64,000 nt of DNA from Macrobrachium rosenbergii. Lineage: Eukaryota; Arthropoda; Malacostraca; Decapoda; Palaemonidae. Of the stretch, positions 36,350 through 48,300 are shown one piece after another. Below the pieces are notes generated by a model that saw only the letters and a list, made by a program, of their open reading frames with translations, was not told the DNA's origin and searched no databases. Position 1 is the stretch's first letter. Each line of letters begins with the position of its first letter. The translations under genes and the position numbers were made by a program. The stretch spans positions 21,116,124-21,180,123 of the forward strand of contig NC_089766.1 of the NCBI RefSeq assembly GCF_040412425.1, given 5' to 3'.

Positions 36350-37086
36350 TTTAGGCTGGGGGCACGTATGGCGTTGGTGGCTGTCCGTGTGGCCTCATAG
36401 GAGCGACATTCGTTGACCATGGTGGCCAGTGGAGCTGCAGCATCCAGGGCAATGAGTTTCTGGGTGAGCTCCTCGTCCCTGACTCCCATGATGATGATCA
36501 TCTTCAGCTGGGTTTCTTCGCAAGCAGCAGAATGGCCAGGACAGACGTCGATTTCCTTTGCTACATGCTTCAGTCTGACGTAGAAATCATTGAAGCTTTC
36601 CCCTTCCCTCTGTTTGCAGGAAAGCAGGTCCCTGCGTCGTAGAGCTTCATTTCGCAGGTTCTTAATATGTTCCTGGAGAACGTTCAAGACCTCGTCCACA
36701 CTCCGATCGGTGTCTGGTGGTACGTTGAGCGTGTGTTCAAGTATCCTTTGTGTCTCCAGGCTAAGGCACCTACGAAGTTGTATCAACTGCTTCCTGGTAG
36801 GCAATGCCCCTAGGTCCACCATCACGCTGTAGTCATCCCAGCGTCTGCGCCATTCCCTAAACACCTGGTATGTAGCGTCAGGACGTAAGTGGGCGGTGGG
36901 GTCTGGGCGATGGCCCTCTGTGGGGGTGGTGGCTGGGTGGGCTTGGCACTGAGGGTTGTGTAGGGAAGTTGTTGCGAGCCCGCTGGTGTTGCTTGCTGTT
37001 GGGCAGGGTTGACTGTAAGTAGCTGCAACAGGGCGGTGAAACGTTGAGCTTCCTCCTCTCTTCTTAAATTGTCCTCTTGGCGGCAT
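36085..37086 (-). CDS. gag capsid-like core
   Basis: Frame of 333 residues, of which about 36890-36345 is genuine gag: YQVFREWRRRWDDYSVM, LRRCLSLETQRILEH, and KQREGESFNDFYVRLKHVAKE are the helical Retrotrans_gag-type core. The first ~65 residues overlap the N-terminal frame and are shadow; the last ~85 overlap the zinc-knuckle frame and are shadow. Confidence 0.75.
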   Translation of the reverse strand: MPPRGQFKKRGGSSTFHRPVAATYSQPCPTASNTSGLATTSLHNPQCQAHPATTPTEGHRPDPTAHLRPDATYQVFREWRRRWDDYSVMVDLGALPTRKQLIQLRRCLSLETQRILEHTLNVPPDTDRSVDEVLNVLQEHIKNLRNEALRRRDLLSCKQREGESFNDFYVRLKHVAKEIDVCPGHSAACEETQLKMIIIMGVRDEELTQKLIALDAAAPLATMVNECRSYEATRTATNAIRAPSLNCVPCLLIRKPKDMAARTLPRTQPLTETLHTFPAQGSTALTSAQPPTVYVEIAVARDTGAGPQSALPTRPHADTAAEWATMTSVADRR

Positions 37087-37394
37087 AGATCCTCTTCATG
37101 ACGACGTTGTTCCTCTTCTCTCCGACGTTGTTCCTCCTCTCTCCGACGTGTAGCCAACTCAGCCTGTCGAGATTCCTCAAGGTATTTCATGAGGAGCCTT
37201 AACTCTTCATTTGGAGCTGTGGGAGGCGGTAAAGTCAGGTGTGGTGAGAGCGAAGGCGGGGTTGCCGGCGTTGTAAAACCTGGTGGGGTTCGACGGTCTG
37301 TTGGTGAGACTGGGTGTGAAGGCCACTGGTGGTCCTCAAGGTCCTGGTCGTGTTGTATATCCTCAGATTCGTCTTGATGTAAAGCAGAAGCCAT
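36822..37394 (-). CDS. gag N-terminal region
   Basis: Frame of 190 residues starting with Met at 37394, the first start codon inside the element. It has an acidic start, a Pro/Thr-rich stretch, then an Arg/Glu-rich coiled coil (residues ~75-118, repeated RREEEQRR). The genuine part ends near 36890 in a C-rich stretch where one base is out of register with the gag core. Confidence 0.72.
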   Translation of the reverse strand: MASALHQDESEDIQHDQDLEDHQWPSHPVSPTDRRTPPGFTTPATPPSLSPHLTLPPPTAPNEELRLLMKYLEESRQAELATRRREEEQRRREEEQRRHEEDLCRQEDNLRREEEAQRFTALLQLLTVNPAQQQATPAGSQQLPYTTLSAKPTQPPPPQRAIAQTPPPTYVLTLHTRCLGNGADAGMTTA

Positions 37395-37920
37395 TATGAA
37401 CCGTTTTCAGCAGTGTCATACACAGTTACAAGAAGATGAGAGAGAATTTCTACAGTTTTAATTATAAAAGTTACTGTAAATAATTCCACTGTGTGGCGAG
37501 ATAACACTGGCAGGCGGGGGAGAGCGAAGCAGGTCTGGGAGGGCTCCTGGGGGGTGGGCGGTGGGTCCGGCTACTCGCCTTGACGGTTGACTTGACTCAA
37601 AAAGTCGGCAGTGTTTGCTTAATGATGAGGGCGGGTGGACGTGCTTCGGGCTCCGTAGCTGGGTGGGGGTTATAGGGTTCCACTGCGTGGCTGGGGAGGG
37701 GCACAAGAGAAATACAACCCACTAAAATCAAAGCACTAAAATTACACTGCACTGGCACTTCACAAACACTGTAAGGTCCTGTAGAAACACCACAACACTG
37801 TAAGATCCTCAGGCGATGAAAGAATATTCACAGGCGATCGTAGAATATCCACAGGCAATCGAGGGGTAATGGCGGCTCGATTTGAAATGCTGAATTCGGC
37901 GTTCCCTTGAAAAGCTGGAT
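37395..37920 (-). other. 5' untranslated leader of gypsy element
   Basis: About 530 bp between the primer site and the gag Met without long frames on the minus strand, as expected of a leader holding packaging signals. Confidence 0.7.
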
Positions 37921-37938
37921 GGTTAACTCACTGCGCCA
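37921..37938 (-). promoter_or_regulatory. primer-binding site, tRNA-Ser type
   Basis: The minus strand reads TGGCGCAGTGAGTTAACC with no spacer after the 5' LTR. TGGCGCAGT complements the 3' end of serine tRNAs (ACTGCGCCA), as in several insect gypsy-group elements. Confidence 0.75.
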
Positions 37939-38197
37939 TGGTGATATGTGATGATGTCTTGTAGGAGAAGACTGAATGTTGCAGGGATGGAGAAATAATA
38001 TCCCGAGTCATAAGTTGCTTTATTCCATACAGCAAACAGGTGAACACAGAGAGGGAACTGCAAGGCGTACAACTCGCGCCAAGAGAAGCAGGAAGAGTAC
38101 TCATGCGCATGTGCGGATTCATGCGCATGCGTTAGCAAAAGACAATGTTCATGAAATAGAATACATATACATGCAATAATGTATGGAGTAACCCACA
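37939..38197 (-). repeat. 5' LTR
   Basis: 259 bp, 98.8% identical to the 3' LTR. It should carry the element's promoter. Confidence 0.93.
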
Positions 38198-38202
38198 GGG
38201 GT
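38198..38202. repeat. target-site duplication, right
   Basis: GGGGT, matching 32385-32389. Confidence 0.88.
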
Positions 38203-38957
38203 GTGTTTAGGTTAAAGAGGGTTCATTTTAGTTTAGTGGGAAGGGTGCTTATGTTCAGTGGAGGATGTGTTTAGGTTTAGCGAGAGGGTTTAGGTGTAGT
38301 GATGGATCTTTTTAGGTTTAGTGGGTTGTGTTTTGGTTTAGTGGGGGTGTGTTTAGTTTTAGTAAGGAATGTGTTTAGGTTTAGTGGGAGTGTGTTTCAA
38401 TTTAGGGCGGTGTTTAGGTTTAGTGGGGGGTGTGCTTAGATTTGGTGGGAGGGGTGTTTATGTTTAGTGAATGATGTGTTTTGGTTTTTAGAGGGTGTGT
38501 TTTGTTTTAATGGGGGTGTTTTTAGGTTTAGTGAGGAATGCGTTTAGGTTTAGTGGGGTGTGTTTCGATTTAGGGTAGTGTTTAGGTTTAGTGGGTTGTG
38601 TGTTTAGGTTTGGTGGGAGGGTGTTTAGGTTCCGTGGATGACGTGTTTAGGTTTAGTGGAGGTGTGTTTTGGCTTAGTGGGGGTATGTTGGGTTTAGTAT
38701 GAGGGATATATTTTGGTTTACTGGGGGTGCGTTAGGTTTAGTATGAGGGATATGTTTTGATTTAGTGGGGATGTGTTTAGATCTAGTGGGAGGGATATGT
38801 TTAGGTTTAGTGGGGGTGTGTTTTGGTTTAGTGGGCGTGTTTCAGTTTAGTGGAAGTGTGTTTAGGTTTAGAGGGGATGTGTTTAGGTTCAGTGTTGGTG
38901 TGTTTCAATTTATGAGGTGTTTAGGTTTAGTGGAGGGTGTGTTTAGGTTAGCGGAGA
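38203..38957 (+). repeat. G-rich minisatellite, right part
   Basis: Continuation of the array at 31810-32389, same TTTAGGTTTAGTGGGG-type units and orientation. With the left part the original array was about 1.3 kb. Confidence 0.92.
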
Positions 38958-39052
38958 CATGTTAATCAAAATCACACCACGTGTTGCTTCCTTTCCAAAT
39001 GTGAATGATCAGTTGGCATTCAGAGTTTTCCTTCTAGCGCTGGTTTGGTCAG

Positions 39053-39237
<185 letters not shown>

Positions 39238-39432
39238 TCACAACTGGAGAAACACGTGAAATGTAATAATCTGCAGGAAAACGAATGAAAAACAAGAAGT
39301 CAGTCAATATTGGTAGCCACATGGAATGTCTCTGACGCTACAAAAGCAATGATGCCACACGAAAACAACCAAAAACTAAATGTAGAGAATATGAAGCATA
39401 AGAGGGAGTATGAGTGGTATTACATGTTCTTT

Positions 39433-40459
39433 ATATAAGCATGTATATGTTTCAGTTTCAAGAGCATATTTATTTGCGTCATTCGTAAGTGATGAAGATT
39501 TCCTTCGCTAGAGGAAGCTTCCAGTTTCTTGTTACTCTTGAAATGTGGCTCAGATGAAGGAGAATTCTGTCTCTCGATTCTCCTTATCAAAGACTGCAAG
39601 AGTTTGCTTTATGAATTAAAGTTGTTATGTAATATACAGATTCACTTTTTTTTTCATTTGAAGAATGGTGTAATCATGGTACAATGACATTGCTACAAGC
39701 ATGTTCGTATTATGAGACTTCATGAGAACGACAGAATGGAGTGTGATGTGTGATACGAATTATTCAAGGAAAAGGAAAAATGTCAGATGATGTATTACCT
39801 GAGAAATCGCTATTTCAATTAAACAGGAGAAAAATATAACCCTTTGTTATTAACCACAACGTGTCCACTTTAAATTTCCGTAATTTTTATTCAGAGTTGA
39901 CGAACAGCGAATGACAACAATAATGCTTTATTCAATGTCAAATTTGTCAACTGACTTTGAATAGAATATTATCGTTGTCATTCGCTGTTCGTCAACTCTG
40001 AATAAAAATTACGGAAATTTAAAGTGGATATGTTGTAGATAATTACAAAGGAGTATATTTTCTCCCTGTTTAATTGAAATTGTGATTTCTGAGGTGACAC
40101 ACAATTTGACACTTTTGCTTTTGCCTTCATAATTCATATTTGACGTCGCACTAATTTTTGTCGTTCATATGAAGTCTCATAATAGGAACATGATTGCATC
40201 AATGTTACCATACCATGATTACGCCATTCTTCAAATGAAAAAGTAATTCTGCATATTACATAACAACTTTAATTCATAAAGCAAACTCTTGCAGTCTTTG
40301 ATAAGGAGAATCGAGAGACAGAATTCTCCTTCATCTGAGCCATATTTCAAGAGTAACAAGAAACTGGAGGCTTCCTCTGGCGAAAGGAAATCTTCATCAC
40401 TTACGAATGACGGAAATAAATATGTTCCTGGAACTGAAATTCAACATATGTATTAAGTA
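39433..40459. repeat. ~1-kb palindrome (long inverted repeat)
   Basis: Arms of about 500 bp meet near 39951 with almost no spacer. Paired landmarks, outer to inner: CATTCGTAAGTGATGAAGAT with ATCTTCATCACTTACGAATG, GAGAATTCTGTCTCTCGATT with AATCGAGAGACAGAATTCTC, TTTGCTTTATGAATTAAAGT with ACTTTAATTCATAAAGCAAA, and AGTTGACGAACAGCGAATGA with TCATTCGCTGTTCGTCAACT. Similarity is high along nearly the whole arm, with small indels. No coding frame is recognised. Confidence 0.93.
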
Positions 40460-40733
40460 TATCTTAGTTTAACCAGACCACTGAGCTGATTAACAGCTCT
40501 CCTAGGGCTGGCCCGAAGGATTAGATTTATTTTTACGTGACGATGAACCAATTGGTTACCTAGCAACGGGACCTACAGCTTATTGTGGAATCCGAACCAC
40601 ATTATAGCGAGAAATGAATTTCTTTCACCAGAAACAAATTCCTCTTGTTCTTCACTGGCCGGTCGGAGATTCGAACTCGCGACCAACAGAGTGGTAGCTG
40701 AGAACGGAACCCGCTCACCCAGCGAAGAACTTC
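40460..40733 (-). mobile_element. tRNA-derived SINE, near full-length copy 2
   Basis: Minus orientation. The head at the right end reads on the minus strand TTCGCTGGGTGAGCGGGTTC, then box B-like GAGTTCGAATC. The body has the same landmarks as the other two copies and ends with CAGACCACTGAGCTGATTAA on the plus strand. It directly abuts the palindrome. Confidence 0.88.
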
Positions 40734-41177
40734 CTTACAACTTCATTTGTGACTTTGCAAGATTTTTCATGCAATGAAATACCTCATAATGACTTTTTCT
40801 GTAAGAAGAATCCGCTCTAACTTAACATTTTGTGGTTGAGACAAAAGAGTAGTAGCCTAAATGTTAAAGGTAAAACCTGCTTTCATTTTCTGGATCAAAG
40901 GGAAAGAGAAACTCTTGTTCAAGTCGTCGCTGAATGAACGTCTTTACTCGCCTTATTTTCTTTTTTAAATGGAGAGGAAAACTCTCTTCCTTTTGAGGGA
41001 AGACAAAGGAATATGTACTCCTGCCCACGGGTGGTACGATCCAGGACTTAACAAACTTTCTCTCTGTCTCTCGTTTGTACAGTATATTAAGGATTGAAAT
41101 CTACGTAATGGAAATTTAAAGGCCATACTCAATGGCGTCACTGTGGCTTCCTGATCTTAGAGCAAACTCTTTTCACA

Positions 41178-41252
41178 CATAGGGCGGGTAATTTAGTGGT
41201 TAGGACGCGTTTCTCACCAACGAGTGATCCTGTGTTCGATCCCTAAGCGAAC
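41178..41252 (+). mobile_element. tRNA-like SINE head or tRNA pseudogene
   Basis: The sequence GGGCGGGTAATTTAGTGGTT carries a box A-like motif, and TGTTCGATCCC 40 bp further on is box B-like, the spacing of a polymerase III internal promoter. The acceptor stem does not pair, so it is not a functional tRNA. Confidence 0.55.
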
Positions 41253-42710
41253 CTCATAGATTGTAGCATATGAGTTCCATGAAAACGAGGTGTGTCACTG
41301 GTAACTTCACGATTGAAATAGTATCTTGCTGTCGGTCGACTGTGGTGGGTCTCAACCAAGGTGGAGAAGGGTATGTGGCTTGCAATCTCACCAGAAAAGT
41401 CTCTTCCCCATCACGCATGTTGCTCTCCTACTCAGCTCGTCTCATAGCATGATATCGTCGGTGAATGAAAGAATTCTCAGCCTTAAAACCCTTTCTCTCC
41501 TTTCCTTCTGTGTCGGTGCTTTTTCTTCTTCTTTTGCTCAGTCTTCTCTTTTCCTTTCTCCAAAAAATGACGTCTTATGAAAGTTCTTTGAACTTTCAAT
41601 CACATTAGCATATTTAGGTTATTTTGTCATTTCCTAAGATTCGGAAGTACACCATAAGTAAATTTAATACGACATGTAATACCGTCATTCCCGACAAATA
41701 GGAGCCTGGCGAATAATACTGCTTTAAATTACAGTCTCTGTAGTTATTCTGTAAATGCACAGAACGGACATATTTCGTAACACACACTTAGTACTTAGAC
41801 ACGGCCTTGATCAAAATATACCTTGGAGATCATTTTTATGATGCTATGAAAACGTTAGGCCTATCTTGACCACCATTTGGCCATTGTGATCTGTCCAGAA
41901 TGTATGGGGCATTTATGTCCATTGCAGACGGTCTGTAGGGCTTTTATTTATGTAGAGTATATTCAGTAAGTAAAGATGTATCTCCTTCGCCCCTGTCACT
42001 GGTATATTTATTGCTTTCCTGGTGCCCTGCTGTGCTTCTCCCAGTCGAGGAAAAATCTAAAAACAGGAAGTTCACCCTTTCAACTCTATGTAGGCGGATA
42101 TTTCCTTGAGTAATAGCAATATTTACTTCTGTATAAATCGACTCCTTACCTGGAATGAGATGCAGTATTTCATACCTCCATTAGCCTTACTCCCGTTACA
42201 AAAAAGTGATTCTAGATTTCTATTCTACATCTATTCTTCATTTGCTGCCATCAGCATATCAGGAAATAAATTCTGCCAGGTCAGTTCGATGCTTTTACAG
42301 TATTTTCATGTTATGTTGCCACCCAAAGAGGTCAATATACAGTACATCTGTCTAATACTGTGGTTCTCAGACAGCCTCAGTGTGGATTCCAGTAGGCAAG
42401 ACCATCAGTCATCTATTCTCCGTCACTTATTTATTGCTCTCCTCCTCCTCCTCCTCGATACATCAGATGGTTTCAAATATTATCGTTCCTGATCGTTTGG
42501 ATTTTAAATAAGCTCTTGCATGAGGCTCTTTAGCTAAACGTCTTCGTGGGGTTGTGTCTTCCAGGAGACAATTTTGAGTTTTGCATCTGAATGATATATT
42601 AGCTCTGCAATAGGTAGCGCTGCATCTAATTCCCGTAGTCACTAGGCAAGGTCCTTGCTGGCGTGACGCAACCTTACGTAAACAGATCAATAAGCAAATT
42701 AATAATTAAT

Positions 42711-42788
<78 letters not shown>

Positions 42789-44238
42789 AAAAACTATATG
42801 AATATTTGTTGACGAATCTAAATGCCAATTTCCACAAGACGCTACATTGGTCAGTAATTGATAATGGATAGTTTAGCTAAATGGCAAACACAACAGGAGT
42901 CATGCAATTTCAAGGCTCTTTTAGGATTCATGAAATATTCACGCTATTTGCGAATGGCATAGAGAAAGTTCGCAAAAATAAACTGAATTCTTGAGTTGCT
43001 ATTATGCTAATACTCGCTATACAAATGCATGTACCCGTATACACCCTTCTTTAATGATATAACATTATCAGAAACAGAAATATATATAAACAAAAATTAA
43101 CAAAACTTATGAAACTTCCCTTTTCTCATTAAAGATGGCCGTTAAGGTTATGTCCACCAAACATGTTGTTCACCTTCTTGTAATTACGTTGTTTTGGATT
43201 TACAGGTTCTGTTACAGGTGGAACGCTTCTTAATGATCCTTCTCATCAGAGATATGGATCTCGTATCGTCCTGCTCTTGGAAAACTTGACTCCAAACATT
43301 TTCAGACTTTTCTCATTGCTTAGCATAACAGTTTTGTCAGACAATTCCCCGGGCGGGGGACCCTTGCTTTCTTCTGAACAACAATTTCCCATTGGTTATC
43401 TGTCTTCCCCACAACCGGTGCAGCAGGCGATAATGTGTTCGGCCTTTTCTCTGGCGTTTCCACCTGAGATCTGTCCTCGCCTCTATTCCTGTTCCGTTCT
43501 CTGCAGCCTCCCCCTCCTCCAGAGGACAGTCAACAGTCACTTCCCGGCAATACGACTTGTCCAAAGGCCAGAACATCTTCATGAGCCTCCCAACTCATTT
43601 CATTCCCAATTCTTCTCATGCTGTCACTGAGCATCTGGAGAAAGAAGAGTGAGAGCCTGTACAATAAACAATAAGAAAATCTTTCCATCAACTACATGAG
43701 CTCATCTGTCCCAAATTTCAAATAGTTTTCGGTGTGTATGTATAATGACGCTTATTTTATATATTTGTGTATTTTTAGTAATTCCACTACCTAGCAAAAA
43801 CTATGTATATGTACTTTGGAAAATTTATTATCTTTTTGTTGAAATCATATATCATATCCTGACGTATGAATCCTCTGACGCTACCCCTGCCTCACACTAT
43901 TTGACCGATGATAAGATAACGGTGACCCTCACTTGACGCCTCAGTGTATCTTCTAATGGTTGTCATGTCGATGAGATCATAGGCAATATATATGCAAATA
44001 CTTGTGATATCCGAAGGGAGAGGTGCTTTCTAACCTGGATGAGGATTGTAAAGCATTTATTATAGATGAACGACGGGAGACCAAGAATAGTCCCCTAGTT
44101 AACGAAGGTCAGCGAGTCTATCACTCTTAGGAAAGATATTCAACAACCTTATATGCACAACTTTTATGGAAGGTGTTAGCCTCATGTTAGTTGAGGCTGT
44201 TGCGTTTTGACAATTAAGTTTCCAGCTGCTTAGGAAGT
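41253..44238. other. unassigned DNA
   Basis: About 3 kb with no supported gene. It contains the (AT)n tract 42715-42782. The frame at 43277-43630 (117 residues, Pro/Ser-rich) and its opposite-strand shadow 43337-43582 match nothing I know; the frame 42106-42492 is also unrecognised. Confidence 0.4.
42715..42782. repeat. (AT)n microsatellite
   Basis: About 34 AT units. Confidence 0.97.
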
Positions 44239-44330
44239 TCTGAGATAATGATGTCTTTCTATTTCAAGACCGTTTCCATATACATCTGAGATAATGATGC
44301 CTTTCTATTTCAAGACCGTTTCCATATACA
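44239..44330. repeat. 46-bp tandem duplication
   Basis: The unit TCTGAGATAATGATG(T/C)CTTTC... through CGTTTCCATATACA occurs twice in a row with one difference. Confidence 0.95.
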
Positions 44331-45210
44331 AACAAAGGTCAAAGGCTATCGTTATGGGATACATATATATCATATACATGAAGAGGTAACCTAAGGAGAT
44401 GCCTGAGGTCCATCCCAGTAACTTCATCTCCTCTTTCCTGTCCAAAAATGTTTCCTCTTCAAAGGCCCAGCAGTCCTCCAGTCGAGATTGGATCCACCAG
44501 TAAGTGAACCTTTCCTCATGGAGTCTTTTCTGCTGGAGTGACTGACCTCTGCACCAACCGCTCTCCATTCAGTGCAAGAGGTTTGACTCTCTCGCGCATT
44601 TGCTTCTGTGCTCCCTTTTCTTCTTCTCGGTCTTTGGTGTCTCATTTACCCAGCGAGTCTATTCAGGGCTCTAATCTCATCTGAAATATTACAGAAAAAC
44701 TTCACTTCGATTTTTTTCACATTCACCCGGATATCTTTGAACATTTTCGATCCATGCATGATTATTCCTTAATATAGTCGCATAAACTCCAAAGTACCTC
44801 AGTGCATGAATAAAAAGAAGAGAGTATTAACATTAAAGGTAAAAATTCCCCTGATTGCCGCACATAACCACCAAGCAACAAAGTGTCAAAGTTGCCTCTT
44901 TTCAGACTAATGACGCTTTTCGATAAAACCTTGAGCGAGTCCATCTTTAGCGATGTAAAGAATTAATCATGCAATTAACTACTCAGTTGACAGATGACAT
45001 TCCAGCTGTGCCCATTCCATGGCGGATGGTAAGCATAAACTCATTGATTCATTTTTCGTTTGCACTACTGGCCTTTGGAGTTCTGTTGCTGATATTAATC
45101 CTTTCCTACGAAAATTTGGTACAACAACAAATACTAAATGAACATGACAGTTCACTCTTATGTATCAGCCTTTGACGTCAGATTTCGTTCAGTTTCTCTA
45201 AAACGTTTTT

Positions 45211-45301
<91 letters not shown>

Positions 45302-48300
45302 CCGTCGAGCAGACAAGAAGAACTGCGAAAAAGAGAGCTGGTTTCAGAGGTAATTGTGTCCAGCTGAAATCCTCCATCAAGGGAGGAAGGAGCATTGTCT
45401 TTTCCTTGCTTTCATTTTCATTACCACAACAGAATGACAAACTTTCACACGCGTATCATTTTATTCATGATCTGTCTGTAGAAAAGGTAACGGATAAACA
45501 AAGCAAAATAAATAAGGGGTGAATAAGGATATTCACATCTGACAGATAGCAAGTTTGTTCCTTCTACTCTGAGACCCCATGGAAGAAGATTTGAACCGAA
45601 CATCGGGACTTGGGCCTCAAAGGGTGATCTGTGTCATTCCCAAAATTGGGTTTATTTCCTGTCGCTGAAAGTGAACGAGGAATGCGTGAAGGAAGTCATT
45701 AGAAAACAGTCTAACGATGTATAATTAGTGCTTTAGTGGTCTCCCAAGGAATGTTCCGTCTCTTTCACAATGAACGACTCATTAATGGGTTTTTAGATAA
45801 GGGTTCGGTGGCTAGTCGCTCTTACGGGAGCCTCCGGTCTCTCAGGTTATTCAGTGAGTTATTCTTTCCTCTTTCTCTTTAAATAATAGACTTTGAATTC
45901 TCTACTGCCCGACAGGCATCTTCTTCTTCTTCTTCTTCTTCTTCTTGCCAGCTTGTTCCCATTTCATCAATAATGATAATTTTAAACAATGTAGAAAGCA
46001 TATGAAGAAAACGTGAAGTACAAAGCACTTTACTAAATATTGTATACCTTATTGCTCATGAAATTTTAGTTCAAAAAGGAATTTCCTGATCCTTGACTCG
46101 CATGGCGTCAGAAAAAAACTTTTGCAATAAATAAAACAATTGTTTGTTAAGGAACCCACCGTGCTTCCCGTCTTTGAGGATGCCAGAGGACTTTCCTAGG
46201 ATTTCATTTAACCATTCTGGGTATGAAGGAGAAATAGAGAAGGTAATTAAGGGACAGCTTAGATATAGGATAATCAATATCAAATTAGTCTACCTCTTGA
46301 ACAGCCTGGGAATCGTTGGGATTATTTACTTCGAAGCAAAATGACTCCCAATTCAGAAGAAAGTCTGTTTTTTGAGGTGGTAAATGAAATGAGACTACTC
46401 TCCATTTTGTGATCTCTCACAAAAAATGAGGCTGCTTGTTCAGGCAGCGTCTCTCCTTGAATCCCTTTCACCAATCTCTCACTCACGCCATTTCACACAA
46501 ACTCCACGCACACTGGTAACCATTATGGTTTCCACAGTTGTTAAAAATCAGTTTATACAAAGATGATAAGCGTTACTGGAAGATGATCATAAAATAGGTC
46601 ATACAAACATATTTTTCAAAATATATCTATTCTTTATACGAGACCAGTTTGTATTTTTTCAAAGTTTAGGGATAAATATGCGTAAATGTCGACGTGGTCA
46701 AACACAAGAGGTTTGTTACATGATTCTCTTTCACTACCTTTACAGAAAAGCGCCTTATGCCATATTTCGTTCTGGCAATTTTTTCAACTTTGTAAGACAA
46801 AGCTTGTCATGTTATTCAGTCATTTAGTTATAAGCATATCCTTCATAAATTATTACACTTAGAATAAATCATTTACACAATTATGCCACTATTAATATGA
46901 CTTACATATTATCACAATCATGTCTGCAACTGATTAAACCTAATTCTGTCCGAACAAACAAAGATGTTGACAGCTTTATTAGATCGGGTTTCCTCTCGTC
47001 TTGTGCACACAATAAGAATTCCAGTTTCAGGTTCTCAGTCATTTTTGTCAGTGCGATGCCAAAGCCTCTGATAAATTTGCCACGCAGGAAGATCCTCTCT
47101 TTAAAAGCTAATAGAATAAGGATTTCTGCAGGCATATATGCATGCATGTATATGTGAATGAATCTATTTATTCAAGAAAGTCAGTAAAAAGGGTATTTGT
47201 CGAACTCTTGGTGGAGGGGGAGCATCATTAGAACCCTTCCGTAGAGCCAAGCCTTGACAATAAACAAGAATTAACGTCAATGGTCACTTTAGAAATCCCT
47301 CGGTGCAGTCAGCAGTCGCTAAGACCATTTCATGGCATCATAATCCTTCCCAAGGACGCTCAAATGCAGGGGAATACCTGAGGGAGCGCCATGCCGCTGG
47401 AAACCGTGGCAGGGTTGGAATCGTCTGGTTGTGAAATGCAGCAGCTGAGAGTTTACCATGGTCTAAAAAGCGTCTTTAGGCTTTTTGCCCTTCAAATTCG
47501 TAATCATTTTTGTCTGAATCACGGGTAAAGTGGACAAAATAATGTTAATGCCATGTCAGTAATATTGAACCTTTCTATAATTCAGAATATCAACTGTAAA
47601 ACAAAGCTGATTTCTACAATTAAAATAAAAATAAAATTTTGTCTTTTATCTTAAACTATGAATTTGTTATGGGTTTAACTTAAGATTCTGTAACAAATTT
47701 CTCATTTTGTTCAAACATGATTCAAAATGAAGAACTCCGAAGCAAATGGATTCATCTGAGAGAGAGAAAAGACAAATTCAGGGCCTGATTCTCCCCACAT
47801 AAAAGTGGTAACAAAAGTTGAGTAATTTTCTTTTGATTTCCGATTGTTGTTTTTATTGTTGTGTTTAAATGGAATATCAATAAACAAGGCAATCTTGTAA
47901 AATTAAATTTTCGACCAGTAAAACAATCATCTACCAGCATCAAATGAAAGCATCCATTGTTTTTTTGCAGACTTGCATTATTTTCTTAATGAACAGCATT
48001 TAATGTTAATATTTGTTCATTTGTTTTTTATAATTGTAGGTCATTGTAGATAAATTTCAGCCTATTATAATTGATAACGCACATTCATCTTTCCTGTTCT
48101 CGTTAGTCTTGAGGTTTTCCTGCAACTCTGCAGTGCAGCTGTACATTGCACATCCCTTCAAGGCATCAGTCGTGACGGGCGTCTGAAGTTAGTCTCCTCA
48201 TGGGGAAGGCAGAGGGAAGGGTAGGTTTCATCCCAGCACGATTTATATTTGCTCATTTCCTCCACAGTTAACACTCTTCCGGGCCATTACTCATCAAAGC

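Larger units (their letters stand above)
32390..38197 (-). mobile_element. Ty3/gypsy LTR retrotransposon (Mag/K02A2.6-like), 5.8 kb
   Basis: Element with all structural hallmarks in minus orientation: 259-bp direct LTRs beginning TG and ending CA, a GGGGT target duplication, a primer-binding site abutting the 5' LTR, a polypurine tract abutting the 3' LTR, and gag, CCHC knuckles, protease, reverse transcriptase, RNase H and integrase in the normal order. The two LTRs differ at 3 of 259 positions, so the insertion is recent. The coding region is nevertheless broken into frames needing about six frame changes. The body is clearly more GC-rich than the flanks. Clade placement is from the look of the integrase and the primer site and is tentative. 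Confidence 0.93.

Noticed and set aside
31810..38957. TTTAGG-rich array as an interstitial telomere
   Set aside because: Units are 20-25 bp and degenerate, with GTGGGG segments; arthropod telomeres are simple TTAGG repeats, which are not present in runs here.
41178..41252. Functional tRNA gene
   Set aside because: Box A and B are present but the acceptor stem ends do not pair, so it is listed as a SINE head or pseudogene instead.
43277..43630. 117-residue open frame as a host gene
   Set aside because: Matches no domain, is overlapped by an 81-codon open frame on the other strand, and has no visible promoter or splice context.
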